This document shows, piece after piece, positions 5,224-5,259 of a DNA stretch of 5,259 nucleotides. The notes beneath the pieces were generated by a model. It ran no database searches. It worked only from the letters and a program-made list of their open reading frames with translations, and was not told where the DNA came from. Position 1 is the first letter of the stretch; the number at the start of each line of letters is the position of its first letter. This DNA comes from Gammaproteobacteria bacterium (GTDB lineage: Bacteria; Pseudomonadota; Gammaproteobacteria; UBA9214). The translations under genes and the position numbers were made by a program. Where the stretch lies: contig JAUVNM010000152.1 in assembly GCA_030599705.1 (NCBI GenBank), positions 1-5,259 of the forward strand. Reading direction: 5' to 3'.

Positions 5224-5259
5224 TTCCCCTGATCGAGCAGGTTGCACGGTCCGAGCAAG

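Overview
The window is GC-rich bacterial DNA. Its six recognisable genes point to a Gram-negative gammaproteobacterium: a DjlA-type membrane co-chaperone, a DsbB quinone-linked thiol oxidase, two or more small outer-membrane-type lipoproteins, and a cyclic-nucleotide-binding/rhodanese protein. A sulfur-oxidising Chromatiales-like host would fit the rhodanese fusion and the Gly/Tyr-rich repeat protein, but that is inference and nothing here proves it.

Layout: positions 1-439 (+ strand) hold the 3' end of a Gly/Tyr/Pro-rich repeat protein with two near-identical 54-bp tandem units, a short coiled coil and a Pro/Gln-rich tail. It converges on the rest of the window, which is all on the minus strand. 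In transcription order (right to left) this is: a 473-aa protein with two cNMP-binding domains, a rhodanese domain and a coiled coil (5065-3644); a 215-aa exported protein with a Gly/Ser/Asn linker and a beta-rich domain of unknown function (3504-2857); djlA (2763-1993); a glycine-zipper lipoprotein (1943-1497); dsbB (1477-956); and a small lipoprotein (860-459).

The last four minus-strand genes have gaps of 49, 19 and 95 bp, so they could be cotranscribed as an envelope-biogenesis group: an inner-membrane J-protein, a lipoprotein with two mature cysteines, the oxidase that recharges periplasmic disulfide formation, and another lipoprotein. The cNMP/rhodanese gene has its own AT-rich upstream region (about 5085-5130) and is separated from the next gene by 139 bp carrying a strong inverted repeat. 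The right end (5143-5259) shows no convincing gene but has a cluster of GC-rich palindromes.

I see no mobile element, CRISPR array, tRNA or rRNA. The most interesting items are the dual-cNMP/rhodanese/coiled-coil architecture, whose first sensor domain looks degenerate, and the nearly identical Gly/Tyr tandem repeat at the left edge.
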